From Galeopsis tetrahit (taxonomy: Eukaryota; Streptophyta; Magnoliopsida; Lamiales; Lamiaceae): a stretch of DNA of 64,000 bases. Of this stretch, positions 24,820 through 37,590 are shown one piece after another; the first letter of the stretch is position 1, and each line of letters starts with the position of its first letter. The notes under the pieces were generated by a model. The model saw nothing but the letters and a program-made list of their open reading frames with translations, was not told the origin of the DNA and made no database searches. The translations under genes were made by a program, and so were the position numbers. The stretch is from NCBI GenBank assembly GCA_963675135.1, contig OY776125.1, positions 59,967,441 through 60,031,440 on the forward strand, in the 5' to 3' direction.

Positions 24820-25783
24820 CACTAAATTTTCGTATTTATCGAATCATAATTTCGCTATCAACGTGTTGGAAAAAACAACAACTTTAGAACAAAGATGTAT
24901 TGGTAATGGTTAACTCTTTGCAATTCTTGAGTCTTTTGAAAAATAGAGAATGAGAAAATTGAAGAAAGTGCGTTTTCACATTAGAATGAGCATAAACTCT
25001 CACTAACAAGTGTAATTTTGTGATAATTAAAGACAAAATAATGTTTTCTTGGTAACTCATCACTAAATCTTCATATTTGTCGAATCTAAATTTCGCTATC
25101 AACGTGTTGGACAAAACAAGAACTTTAGAACAAAGAAGTATTGTTAATGGTTAACTCTTTGCAACTCTTGAGACTTTTGAAAAGTAGAGAATGAGAGAAA
25201 CGAAGAAAGTGCGTTTTCACATTAGAGTGAGCATAAACTCTCACAAACGAATGTAATTTTGTGAAAATTAAAGACAAAATAATGTTTTCTTGGTAACTAA
25301 TCACTAAATATTCGTATTTGTCGAATCTAAATTTCACTATCAACGTATTGGACAAAACAAGAACTTTAGAACAAAGAAGTATTGGTAATTGTTAACTCTT
25401 TGCAACTCTTGAAACTTTTGAAAAGTAGAGAATGAGAGAAACGAAGAAATTGCGTTTTCACATTAGAGTGAGCATAAACTCTCACTAACGAGTGTAATTT
25501 TGTGATAATTAAAGACAAAATAATGTTTTCTTGGTAACTCATCACTAAATCTTCATATTTGTCGAATCTAAATTTCGCTATCAACGTGTTGGACAAAACA
25601 AGAACTTTAGAACAAAGAAGTATTGTTAATGGTTAACTATTTGCAACTCTTGAGACTTTTGAAAAGTAGAGAATGAGAGAAACGAAGAAAGTGCGTTTTC
25701 ACATTAGAGTGAGCATAAACTCTCACAAACGAATGTAATTTTGTGAAAATTAAAGACAAAATAATGTTTTCTTGGTAACTAAT
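24820..25783. repeat. 4-5-7-10 cassette, copy 1 (k104-k107)
   Basis: Four monomers in fixed order. The type 7 monomer has its usual body (GGTAATTGTTAAC, AAATTGCG) but ends GGTAACTCAT and is followed by a CTTCATATTTGTCG head and a type 10 body. The head of k106 has a private AAATATTCG change, shared only with k155. This is the first cassette of its kind from the left. Confidence 0.83.
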
Positions 25784-27470
25784 CACTAAATCTTCGTATT
25801 TATCGAATCTTAATTTCACTATCAACGTGTTGGATAAAACAACAACTTTAGAACAAAGATGTATTGGTAATGGTTAACTCTTTGCAATTCTTGAGTCTTT
25901 TGAAAAATAGAGAATGAGAAAATTGAAGAAAGTGCGTTTTCACATTAGAATGAGCATAAACTCTCACTAACGAGTGTAATTTTGTGATAATTAAAGACAA
26001 AATAATGTTTTCTTGGTAACTAATCACTAAATTTTCGTATTTATCGAATCATAATTTCGCTATCAACGTGTTGGAAAAAACAACAACTTTAGAACAAAGA
26101 TGTATTGGTAATGGTTAACTCTTTGCAATTCTTGAGTCTTTTGAAAAATAGAGAATGAGAAAATTGAAGAAAGTGCGTTTTCACATTAGAATGAGCATAA
26201 ACTCTCACTAACGAGTGTAATTTTGTGATAATTAAAGACAAAATAATGTTTTCTTGGTAACTAATCACTAAATTTTCGTATTTATCGAATCATAATTTCG
26301 CTATCAACGTGTTGGAAAAAACAACAACTTTAGAACAAAGATGTATTGGTAATGGTTAACTCTTTGCAATTCTTGAGTCTTTTGAAAAATAGAGAATGAG
26401 AAAATTGAAGAAAGTGCGTTTTCACATTAGAATGAGCATAAACTCTCACTAACGAGTGTAATTTTGTGAAAATTAAAGACAAAACAATGTTTTCTTGGTA
26501 ACTAATCACTAAATCTTCGTATTTATCGAATCTTAATTTCACTATCAACGTGTTGGATAAAACAACAACTTTAGAACAAAGATGTATTGGTAATGGTTAA
26601 CTCTTTGCAATTCTTGAGTCTTTTGAAAAATAGAGAATGAGAAAATTGAAGAAAGTGCGTTTTCACATTAGAATGAGCATAAACTCTCACTAACGAGTGT
26701 AATTTTGTGATAATTAAAGACAAAATAATGTTTTCTTGGTAACTAATCACTAAATTTTCGTATTTATCGAATCATAATTTCGCTATCAACGTGTTGGAAA
26801 AAACAACAACTTTAGAACAAAGATGTATTGGTAATGGTTAACTCTTTGCAATTCTTGAGTCTTTTGAAAAATAGAGAATGAGAAAATTGAAGAAAGTGCG
26901 TTTTCACATTAGAATGAGCATAAACTCTCACTAACGAGTGTAATTTTGTGATAATTAAAGACAAAATAATGTTTTCTTGGTAACTCATCACTAAATCTTC
27001 ATATTTGTCGAATCTAAATTTCGCTATCAACGTGTTGGACAAAACAAGAACTTTAGAACAAAGAAGTATTGTTAATGGTTAACTCTTTGCAACTCTTGAG
27101 ACTTTTGAAAAGTAGAGAATGAGAGAAACGAAGAAAGTGCGTTTTCACATTAGAGTGAGCATAAACTCTGACAAACGAATGTAATTTTGTGAAAATTAAA
27201 GACAAAATAATGTTTTCTTGGTAACTAATCACTAAATCTTCGTATTTGTCGAATCTAAATTTCGCTATCAACGTGTTGGAAAAAACAACAACTTTAGAAC
27301 AAAGATGTATTGGTAATGGTTAACTCTTTGCAATTCTTGAGTCTTTTGAAAAATAGAGAATGAGAAAATTGAAGAAAGTGCGTTTTCACATTAGAATGAG
27401 CATAAACTCTCACTAACGAGTGTAATTTTGTGATAATTAAAGACAAAATAATGTTTTCTTGGTAACTAAT

Positions 27471-28434
27471 CACTAAATTTTCGTATTTATCGAATCATAA
27501 TTTCGCTATCAACGTGTTGGAAAAAACAACAACTTTAGAACAAAGATGTATTGGTAATGGTTAACTCTTTGCAATTCTTGAGTCTTTTGAAAAATAGAGA
27601 ATGAGAAAATTGAAGAAAGTGCGTTTTCACATTAGAATGAGCATAAACTCTCACTAACAAGTGTAATTTTGTGATAATTAAAGACAAAATAATGTTTTCT
27701 TGGTAACTCATCACTAAATCTTCATATTTGTCGAATCTAAATTTCGCTATCAACGTGTTGGACAAAACAAGAACTTTAGAACAAAGAAGTATTGTTAATG
27801 GTTAACTCTTTGCAACTCTTGAGACTTTTGAAAAGTAGAGAATGAGAGAAACGAAGAAAGTGCGTTTTCACATTAGAGTGAGCATAAACTCTCACAAACG
27901 AATGTAATTTTGTGAAAATTAAAGACAAAATAATGTTTTCTTGGTAACTAATCACTAAATCTTCGTATTTGTCGAATCTAAATTTCACTATCAACGTATT
28001 GGACAAAACAAGAACTTTAGAACAAAGAAGTATTGGTAATTGTTAACTCTTTGCAACTCTTGAAACTTTTGAAAAGTAGAGAATGAGAGAAACGAAGAAA
28101 TTGCGTTTTCACATTAGAGTGAGCATAAACTCTCACTAACGAGTGTAATTTTGTGATAATTAAAGACAAAATAATGTTTTCTTGGTAACTCATCACTAAA
28201 TCTTCATATTTGTCGAATCTAAATTTCGCTATCAACGTGTTGGACAAAACAAGAACTTTAGAACAAAGAAGTATTGTTAATGGTTAACTATTTGCAACTC
28301 TTGAGACTTTTGAAAAGTAGAGAATGAGAGAAACGAAGAAAGTGCGTTTTCACATTAGAGTGAGCATAAACTCTCACAAACGAATGTAATTTTGTGAAAA
28401 TTAAAGACAAAATAATGTTTTCTTGGTAACTAAT
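27471..28434. repeat. 4-5-7-10 cassette, copy 2 (k115-k118)
   Basis: Same four types, without the AAATATTCG mark of copy 1, leading directly into the first 11-mer module. Confidence 0.83.
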
Positions 28435-31085
28435 CACTAAATCTTCGTATTTATCGAATCTTAATTTCACTATCAACGTGTTGGATAAAACAACAACTTT
28501 AGAACAAAGATGTATTGGTAATGGTTAACTCTTTGCAATTCTTGAGTCTTTTGAAAAATAGAGAATGAGAAAATTGAAGAAAGTGCGTTTTCACATTAGA
28601 ATGAGCATAAACTCTCACTAACGAGTGTAATTTTGTGAAAATTAAAGACAAAACAATGTTTTCTTGGTAACTAATCACTAAATCTTCGTATTTATCGAAT
28701 CTTAATTTCACTATCAACGTGTTGGATAAAACAACAACTTTAGAACAAAGATGTATTGGTAATGGTTAACTCTTTGCAATTCTTGAGTCTTTTGAAAAAT
28801 AGAGAATGAGAAAATTGAAGAAAGTGCGTTTTCACATTAGAATGAGCATAAACTCTCACTAACGAGTGTAATTTTGTGATAATTAAAGACAAAATAATGT
28901 TTTCTTGGTAACTAATCACTAAATTTTCGTATTTATCGAATCATAATTTCGCTATCAACGTGTTGGAAAAAACAACAACTTTAGAACAAAGATGTATTGG
29001 TAATGGTTAACTCTTTGCAATTCTTGAGTCTTTTGAAAAATAGAGAATGAGAAAATTGAAGAAAGTGCGTTTTCACATTAGAATGAGCATAAACTCTCAC
29101 TAACGAGTGTAATTTTGTGATAATTAAAGACAAAATAATGTTTTCTTGGTAACTAATCACTAAATTTTCGTATTTATCGAATCATAATTTCGCTATCAAC
29201 GTGTTGGAAAAAACAACAACTTTAGAACAAAGATGTATTGGTAATGGTTAACTCTTTGCAATTCTTGAGTCTTTTGAAAAATAGAGAATGAGAAAATTGA
29301 AGAAAGTGCGTTTTCACATTAGAATGAGCATAAACTCTCACTAACGAGTGTAATTTTGTGAAAATTAAAGACAAAACAATGTTTTCTTGGTAACTAATCA
29401 CTAAATCTTCGTATTTATCGAATCTTAATTTCACTATCAACGTGTTGGATAAAACAACAACTTTAGAACAAAGATGTATTGGTAATGGTTAACTCTTTGC
29501 AATTCTTGAGTCTTTTGAAAAATAGAGAATGAGAAAATTGAAGAAAGTGCGTTTTCACATTAGAATGAGCATAAACTCTCACTAACGAGTGTAATTTTGT
29601 GATAATTAAAGACAAAATAATGTTTTCTTGGTAACTAATCACTAAATTTTCGTATTTATCGAATCATAATTTCGCTATCAACGTGTTGGAAAAAACAACA
29701 ACTTTAGAACAAAGATGTATTGGTAATGGTTAACTCTTTGCAATTCTTGAGTCTTTTGAAAAATAGAGAATGAGAAAATTGAAGAAAGTGCGTTTTCACA
29801 TTAGAATGAGCATAAACTCTCACTAACAAGTGTAATTTTGTGATAATTAAAGACAAAATAATGTTTTCTTGGTAACTCATCACTAAATCTTCATATTTGT
29901 CGAATCTAAATTTCGCTATCAACGTGTTGGACAAAACAAGAACTTTAGAACAAAGAAGTATTGTTAATGGTTAACTCTTTGCAACTCTTGAGACTTTTGA
30001 AAAGTAGAGAATGAGAGAAACGAAGAAAGTGCGTTTTCACATTAGAGTGAGCATAAACTCTGACAAACGAATGTAATTTTGTGAAAATTAAAGACAAAAT
30101 AATGTTTTCTTGGTAACTAATCACTAAATCTTCGTATTTGTCGAATCTAAATTTCGCTATCAACGTGTTGGAAAAAACAACAACTTTAGAACAAAGATGT
30201 ATTGGTAATGGTTAACTCTTTGCAATTCTTGAGTCTTTTGAAAAATAGAGAATGAGAAAATTGAAGAAAGTGCGTTTTCACATTAGAATGAGCATAAACT
30301 CTCACTAACAAGTGTAATTTTGTGATAATTAAAGACAAAATAATGTTTTCTTGGTAACTCATCACTAAATCTTCATATTTGTCGAATCTAAATTTCGCTA
30401 TCAACGTGTTGGACAAAACAAGAACTTTAGAACAAAGAAGTATTGTTAATGGTTAACTCTTTGCAACTCTTGAGACTTTTGAAAAGTAGAGAATGAGAGA
30501 AACGAAGAAAGTGCGTTTTCACATTAGAGTGAGCATAAACTCTCACAAACGAATGTAATTTTGTGAAAATTAAAGACAAAATAATGTTTTCTTGGTAACT
30601 AATCACTAAATCTTCGTATTTGTCGAATCTAAATTTCACTATCAACGTATTGGACAAAACAAGAACTTTAGAACAAAGAAGTATTGGTAATTGTTAACTC
30701 TTTGCAACTCTTGAAACTTTTGAAAAGTAGAGAATGAGAGAAACGAAGAAATTGCGTTTTCACATTAGAGTGAGCATAAACTCTCACTAACGAGTGTAAT
30801 TTTGTGATAATTAAAGACAAAATAATGTTTTCTTGGTAACTCATCACTAAATCTTCATATTTGTCGAATCTAAATTTCGCTATCAACGTGTTGGACAAAA
30901 CAAGAACTTTAGAACAAAGAAGTATTGTTAATGGTTAACTATTTGCAACTCTTGAGACTTTTGAAAAGTAGAGAATGAGAGAAACGAAGAAAGTGCGTTT
31001 TCACATTAGAGTGAGCATAAACTCTCACAAACGAATGTAATTTTGTGAAAATTAAAGACAAAATAATGTTTTCTTGGTAACTAAT
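28435..31085. repeat. 11-mer module, copy 1 (k119-k129)
   Basis: The order is 2 1 1 2 1 4 6 4 5 7 10, 2651 bp. It recurs 4338 bp downstream (18 monomers) and again at 40242, at 42893 and, with an altered last position, at 57112 and 60245. The type 6 monomer carries CTCTGACAAA in all six. This module is the main building block of the right two thirds of the window. Confidence 0.85.
30122..31085. repeat. 4-5-7-10 cassette, copy 3 (k126-k129)
   Basis: Forms the right end of 11-mer module copy 1, directly after a type 4-type 6 pair. Confidence 0.83.
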
Positions 31086-31835
31086 CACTAAATCTTCGTA
31101 TTTATCGAATCTTAATTTCACTATCAACGTGTTGGATAAAACAACAACTTTAGAACAAAGATGTATTGGTAATGGTTAACTCTTTGCAATTCTTGAGTCT
31201 TTTGAAAAATAGAGAATGAGAAAATTGAAGAAAGTGCGTTTTCACATTAGAATGAGCATAAACTCTCACTAACGAGTGTAATTTTGTGAAAATTAAAGAC
31301 AAAACAATGTTTTCTTGGTAACTAATCACTAAATCTTCGTATTTATCGAATCTTAATTTCACTATCAACGTGTTGGATAAAACAACAACTTTAGAACAAA
31401 GATGTATTGGTAATGGTTAACTCTTTGCAATTCTTGAGTCTTTTGAAAAATAGAGAATGAGAAAATTGAAGAAAGTGCGTTTTCACATTAGAATGAGCAT
31501 AAACTCTCACTAACGAGTGTAATTTTGTGATAATTAAAGACAAAATAATGTTTTCTTGGTAACTAATCACTAAATTTTCGTATTTATCGAATCATAATTT
31601 CGCTATCAACGTGTTGGAAAAAACAACAACTTTAGAACAAAGATGTATTGGTAATGGTTAACTCTTTGCAATTCTTGAGTCTTTTGAAAAATAGAGAATG
31701 AGAAAATTGAAGAAAGTGCGTTTTCACATTAGAATGAGCATAAACTCTCACTAACGAGTGTAATTTTGTGAAAATTAAAGACAAAACAATGTTTTCTTGG
31801 TAACTAATCACTAAATCTTCGTATTTATCGAATCT

Positions 31836-31854
31836 TAATTTCACTATCAACGTA
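31836..31854. other. Recombination junction between type 2-following and type 7 heads (k133)
   Basis: The head of k133 (start 31809) has CGAATCTTAATTTC, as after a type 2 monomer, but then AACGTATTGGACAAAACAAG, as in a type 7 monomer. The informative sites are m28 and m46, so the exchange falls between them, at 31836-31854. It joins k132, a type 2 monomer, directly to a 7-10 pair and skips the 1-4-6-4-5 monomers expected from the 11-mer module. The monomer phase is kept, as expected for exchange at matching positions. Confidence 0.8.
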
Positions 31855-32531
31855 TTGGACAAAACAAGAACTTTAGAACAAAGAAGTATTGGTAATTGTT
31901 AACTCTTTGCAACTCTTGAAACTTTTGAAAAGTAGAGAATGAGAGAAACGAAGAAATTGCGTTTTCACATTAGAGTGAGCATAAACTCTCACTAACGAGT
32001 GTAATTTTGTGATAATTAAAGACAAAATAATGTTTTCTTGGTAACTCATCACTAAATCTTCATATTTGTCGAATCTAAATTTCGCTATCAACGTGTTGGA
32101 CAAAACAAGAACTTTAGAACAAAGAAGTATTGTTAATGGTTAACTATTTGCAACTCTTGAGACTTTTGAAAAGTAGAGAATGAGAGAAACGAAGAAAGTG
32201 CGTTTTCACATTAGAGTGAGCATAAACTCTCACAAACGAATGTAATTTTGTGAAAATTAAAGACAAAATAATGTTTTCTTGGTAACTAATCACTAAATCT
32301 TCGTATTTATCGAATCTTAATTTCACTATCAACGTGTTGGATAAAACAACAACTTTAGAACAAAGATGTATTGGTAATGGTTAACTCTTTGCAATTCTTG
32401 AGTCTTTTGAAAAATAGAGAATGAGAAAATTGAAGAAAGTGCGTTTTCACATTAGAATGAGCATAAACTCTCACTAACAAGTGTAATTTTGTGATAATTA
32501 AAGACAAAATAATGTTTTCTTGGTAACTCAT

Positions 32532-32772
32532 CACTAAATCTTCATATTTGTCGAATCTAAATTTCGCTATCAACGTGTTGGACAAAACAAGAACTTTAGA
32601 ACAAAGAAGTATTGTTAATGGTTAACTCTTTGCAACTCTTGAGACTTTTGAAAAGTAGAGAATGAGAGAAACGAAGAAAGTGCGTTTTCACATTAGAGTG
32701 AGCATAAACTCTCACAAACGAATGTAATTTTGTGAAAATTAAAGACAAAATAATGTTTTCTTGGTAACTAAT
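32532..32772. repeat. Variant type 10 monomer k136
   Basis: It has the type 5/6/10 body, the CACAAACGAATG tail and a type 2-following head after it, as type 10 does. However, it keeps TTAACTCTTT instead of TTAACTATTT, and it follows type 4 rather than 7 or 4s. It could be a hybrid of type 5 or 6 (left) with type 10 (right), crossing over right of m97. Confidence 0.7.
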
Positions 32773-35423
32773 CACTAAATCTTCGTATTTATCGAATCTT
32801 AATTTCACTATCAACGTGTTGGATAAAACAACAACTTTAGAACAAAGATGTATTGGTAATGGTTAACTCTTTGCAATTCTTGAGTCTTTTGAAAAATAGA
32901 GAATGAGAAAATTGAAGAAAGTGCGTTTTCACATTAGAATGAGCATAAACTCTCACTAACGAGTGTAATTTTGTGAAAATTAAAGACAAAACAATGTTTT
33001 CTTGGTAACTAATCACTAAATCTTCGTATTTATCGAATCTTAATTTCACTATCAACGTGTTGGATAAAACAACAACTTTAGAACAAAGATGTATTGGTAA
33101 TGGTTAACTCTTTGCAATTCTTGAGTCTTTTGAAAAATAGAGAATGAGAAAATTGAAGAAAGTGCGTTTTCACATTAGAATGAGCATAAACTCTCACTAA
33201 CGAGTGTAATTTTGTGATAATTAAAGACAAAATAATGTTTTCTTGGTAACTAATCACTAAATTTTCGTATTTATCGAATCATAATTTCGCTATCAACGTG
33301 TTGGAAAAAACAACAACTTTAGAACAAAGATGTATTGGTAATGGTTAACTCTTTGCAATTCTTGAGTCTTTTGAAAAATAGAGAATGAGAAAATTGAAGA
33401 AAGTGCGTTTTCACATTAGAATGAGCATAAACTCTCACTAACGAGTGTAATTTTGTGATAATTAAAGACAAAATAATGTTTTCTTGGTAACTAATCACTA
33501 AATTTTCGTATTTATCGAATCATAATTTCGCTATCAACGTGTTGGAAAAAACAACAACTTTAGAACAAAGATGTATTGGTAATGGTTAACTCTTTGCAAT
33601 TCTTGAGTCTTTTGAAAAATAGAGAATGAGAAAATTGAAGAAAGTGCGTTTTCACATTAGAATGAGCATAAACTCTCACTAACGAGTGTAATTTTGTGAA
33701 AATTAAAGACAAAACAATGTTTTCTTGGTAACTAATCACTAAATCTTCGTATTTATCGAATCTTAATTTCACTATCAACGTGTTGGATAAAACAACAACT
33801 TTAGAACAAAGATGTATTGGTAATGGTTAACTCTTTGCAATTCTTGAGTCTTTTGAAAAATAGAGAATGAGAAAATTGAAGAAAGTGCGTTTTCACATTA
33901 GAATGAGCATAAACTCTCACTAACGAGTGTAATTTTGTGATAATTAAAGACAAAATAATGTTTTCTTGGTAACTAATCACTAAATTTTCGTATTTATCGA
34001 ATCATAATTTCGCTATCAACGTGTTGGAAAAAACAACAACTTTAGAACAAAGATGTATTGGTAATGGTTAACTCTTTGCAATTCTTGAGTCTTTTGAAAA
34101 ATAGAGAATGAGAAAATTGAAGAAAGTGCGTTTTCACATTAGAATGAGCATAAACTCTCACTAACAAGTGTAATTTTGTGATAATTAAAGACAAAATAAT
34201 GTTTTCTTGGTAACTCATCACTAAATCTTCATATTTGTCGAATCTAAATTTCGCTATCAACGTGTTGGACAAAACAAGAACTTTAGAACAAAGAAGTATT
34301 GTTAATGGTTAACTCTTTGCAACTCTTGAGACTTTTGAAAAGTAGAGAATGAGAGAAACGAAGAAAGTGCGTTTTCACATTAGAGTGAGCATAAACTCTG
34401 ACAAACGAATGTAATTTTGTGAAAATTAAAGACAAAATAATGTTTTCTTGGTAACTAATCACTAAATCTTCGTATTTGTCGAATCTAAATTTCGCTATCA
34501 ACGTGTTGGAAAAAACAACAACTTTAGAACAAAGATGTATTGGTAATGGTTAACTCTTTGCAATTCTTGAGTCTTTTGAAAAATAGAGAATGAGAAAATT
34601 GAAGAAAGTGCGTTTTCACATTAGAATGAGCATAAACTCTCACTAACAAGTGTAATTTTGTGATAATTAAAGACAAAATAATGTTTTCTTGGTAACTCAT
34701 CACTAAATCTTCATATTTGTCGAATCTAAATTTCGCTATCAACGTGTTGGACAAAACAAGAACTTTAGAACAAAGAAGTATTGTTAATGGTTAACTCTTT
34801 GCAACTCTTGAGACTTTTGAAAAGTAGAGAATGAGAGAAACGAAGAAAGTGCGTTTTCACATTAGAGTGAGCATAAACTCTCACAAACGAATGTAATTTT
34901 GTGAAAATTAAAGACAAAATAATGTTTTCTTGGTAACTAATCACTAAATCTTCGTATTTGTCGAATCTAAATTTCACTATCAACGTATTGGACAAAACAA
35001 GAACTTTAGAACAAAGAAGTATTGGTAATTGTTAACTCTTTGCAACTCTTGAAACTTTTGAAAAGTAGAGAATGAGAGAAACGAAGAAATTGCGTTTTCA
35101 CATTAGAGTGAGCATAAACTCTCACTAACGAGTGTAATTTTGTGATAATTAAAGACAAAATAATGTTTTCTTGGTAACTCATCACTAAATCTTCATATTT
35201 GTCGAATCTAAATTTCGCTATCAACGTGTTGGACAAAACAAGAACTTTAGAACAAAGAAGTATTGTTAATGGTTAACTATTTGCAACTCTTGAGACTTTT
35301 GAAAAGTAGAGAATGAGAGAAACGAAGAAAGTGCGTTTTCACATTAGAGTGAGCATAAACTCTCACAAACGAATGTAATTTTGTGAAAATTAAAGACAAA
35401 ATAATGTTTTCTTGGTAACTAAT
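32773..35423. repeat. 11-mer module, copy 2 (k137-k147)
   Basis: Same eleven types in the same order as 28435-31085, with CTCTGACAAA in the type 6 monomer (near 34398). It is followed by a type 1 and the third deletion monomer rather than by another module. It therefore abuts the left edge of the second copy of the long block. Confidence 0.85.
34460..35423. repeat. 4-5-7-10 cassette, copy 4 (k144-k147)
   Basis: Forms the right end of 11-mer module copy 2 and abuts the type 1 plus deletion-monomer pair. Confidence 0.83.
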
Positions 35424-35664
35424 CACTAAATCTTCGTATTTATCGAATCTTAATTTCACTATCAACGTGTTGGATAAAACAACAACTTTAGAACAAAGAT
35501 GTATTGGTAATGGTTAACTCTTTGCAATTCTTGAGTCTTTTGAAAAATAGAGAATGAGAAAATTGAAGAAAGTGCGTTTTCACATTAGAATGAGCATAAA
35601 CTCTCACTAACGAGTGTAATTTTGTGATAATTAAAGACAAAATAATGTTTTCTTGGTAACTAAT

Positions 35665-35903
35665 CACTAAATTTTCGTATTTATCGAATCATAATTTCGC
35701 TATCAACGTGTTGGAAAAAACAACAACTTTAGAACAAAGATGTATTGGTAATGGTTAACTCTTTGCAATTCTTGAGTCTTTAAAAATAGAGAATGAGAAA
35801 ATTGAAGAAAGTGCGTTTTCACATTAGAATGAGCATAAACTCTCACTAACGAGTGTAATTTTGTGATAATTAAAGACAAAATAATGTTTTCTTGGTAACT
35901 AAT
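35665..35903. repeat. 239-bp monomer k149 with the same 2-bp deletion
   Basis: This is the third carrier of the deletion, 11,807 bp after k100. Its downstream neighbours also match k101 onward, with CGCCATC near 36180 and the AAATATTCG head near 37115. Its left neighbours match k98-k99 only, which places the left boundary of this copy within about two monomers upstream. Confidence 0.95.
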
Positions 35904-36626
35904 CACTAAATTTTCGTATTTATCGAATCATAATTTCGCTATCAACGTGTTGGAAAAAACAACAACTTTAGAACAAAGATGTATTGGTAATGGTTAACTC
36001 TTTGCAATTCTTGAGTCTTTTGAAAAATAGAGAATGAGAAAATTGAAGAAAGTGCGTTTTCACATTAGAATGAGCATAAACTCTCACTAACGAGTGTAAT
36101 TTTGTGATAATTAAAGACAAAATAATGTTTTCTTGGTAACTAATCACTAAATTTTCGTATTTATCGAATCATAATTTCGCCATCAACGTGTTGGAAAAAA
36201 CAACAACTTTAGAACAAAGATGTATTGGTAATGGTTAACTCTTTGCAATTCTTGAGTCTTTTGAAAAATAGAGAATGAGAAAATTGAAGAAAGTGCGTTT
36301 TCACATTAGAATGAGCATAAACTCTCACTAACGAGTGTAATTTTGTGAAAATTAAAGACAAAACAATGTTTTCTTGGTAACTAATCACTAAATCTTCGTA
36401 TTTATCGAATCTTAATTTCACTATCAACGTGTTGGATAAAACAACAACTTTAGAACAAAGATGTATTGGTAATGGTTAACTCTTTGCAATTCTTGAGTCT
36501 TTTGAAAAATAGAGAATGAGAAAATTGAAGAAAGTGCGTTTTCACATTAGAATGAGCATAAACTCTCACTAACGAGTGTAATTTTGTGATAATTAAAGAC
36601 AAAATAATGTTTTCTTGGTAACTAAT

Positions 36627-37590
36627 CACTAAATTTTCGTATTTATCGAATCATAATTTCGCTATCAACGTGTTGGAAAAAACAACAACTTTAGAACAAA
36701 GATGTATTGGTAATGGTTAACTCTTTGCAATTCTTGAGTCTTTTGAAAAATAGAGAATGAGAAAATTGAAGAAAGTGCGTTTTCACATTAGAATGAGCAT
36801 AAACTCTCACTAACAAGTGTAATTTTGTGATAATTAAAGACAAAATAATGTTTTCTTGGTAACTCATCACTAAATCTTCATATTTGTCGAATCTAAATTT
36901 CGCTATCAACGTGTTGGACAAAACAAGAACTTTAGAACAAAGAAGTATTGTTAATGGTTAACTCTTTGCAACTCTTGAGACTTTTGAAAAGTAGAGAATG
37001 AGAGAAACGAAGAAAGTGCGTTTTCACATTAGAGTGAGCATAAACTCTCACAAACGAATGTAATTTTGTGAAAATTAAAGACAAAATAATGTTTTCTTGG
37101 TAACTAATCACTAAATATTCGTATTTGTCGAATCTAAATTTCACTATCAACGTATTGGACAAAACAAGAACTTTAGAACAAAGAAGTATTGGTAATTGTT
37201 AACTCTTTGCAACTCTTGAAACTTTTGAAAAGTAGAGAATGAGAGAAACGAAGAAATTGCGTTTTCACATTAGAGTGAGCATAAACTCTCACTAACGAGT
37301 GTAATTTTGTGATAATTAAAGACAAAATAATGTTTTCTTGGTAACTCATCACTAAATCTTCATATTTGTCGAATCTAAATTTCGCTATCAACGTGTTGGA
37401 CAAAACAAGAACTTTAGAACAAAGAAGTATTGTTAATGGTTAACTATTTGCAACTCTTGAGACTTTTGAAAAGTAGAGAATGAGAGAAACGAAGAAAGTG
37501 CGTTTTCACATTAGAGTGAGCATAAACTCTCACAAACGAATGTAATTTTGTGAAAATTAAAGACAAAATAATGTTTTCTTGGTAACTAAT
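36627..37590. repeat. 4-5-7-10 cassette, copy 5 (k153-k156)
   Basis: Counterpart of copy 1 in the long block: it carries the same AAATATTCG head near 37115, 11,807 bp downstream. Confidence 0.83.

Larger units (their letters stand above)
23376..31567. repeat. Long 34-monomer block, copy 1 (k98-k131)
   Basis: Thirty-four monomers (8192 bp including one 239-bp unit) recur in the same order at 35183-43374. Shared rare marks are the 2-bp deletion, CGCCATC, the AAATATTCG head of k106/k155, and CTCTGACAAA in k113/k162 and k125/k174. The one type difference I found is k112 (AACGAGTG) against k161 (AACAAGTG), a single base. Homology of order is lost at k97/k146 on the left and at k132/k181 on the right. 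Confidence 0.87.
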
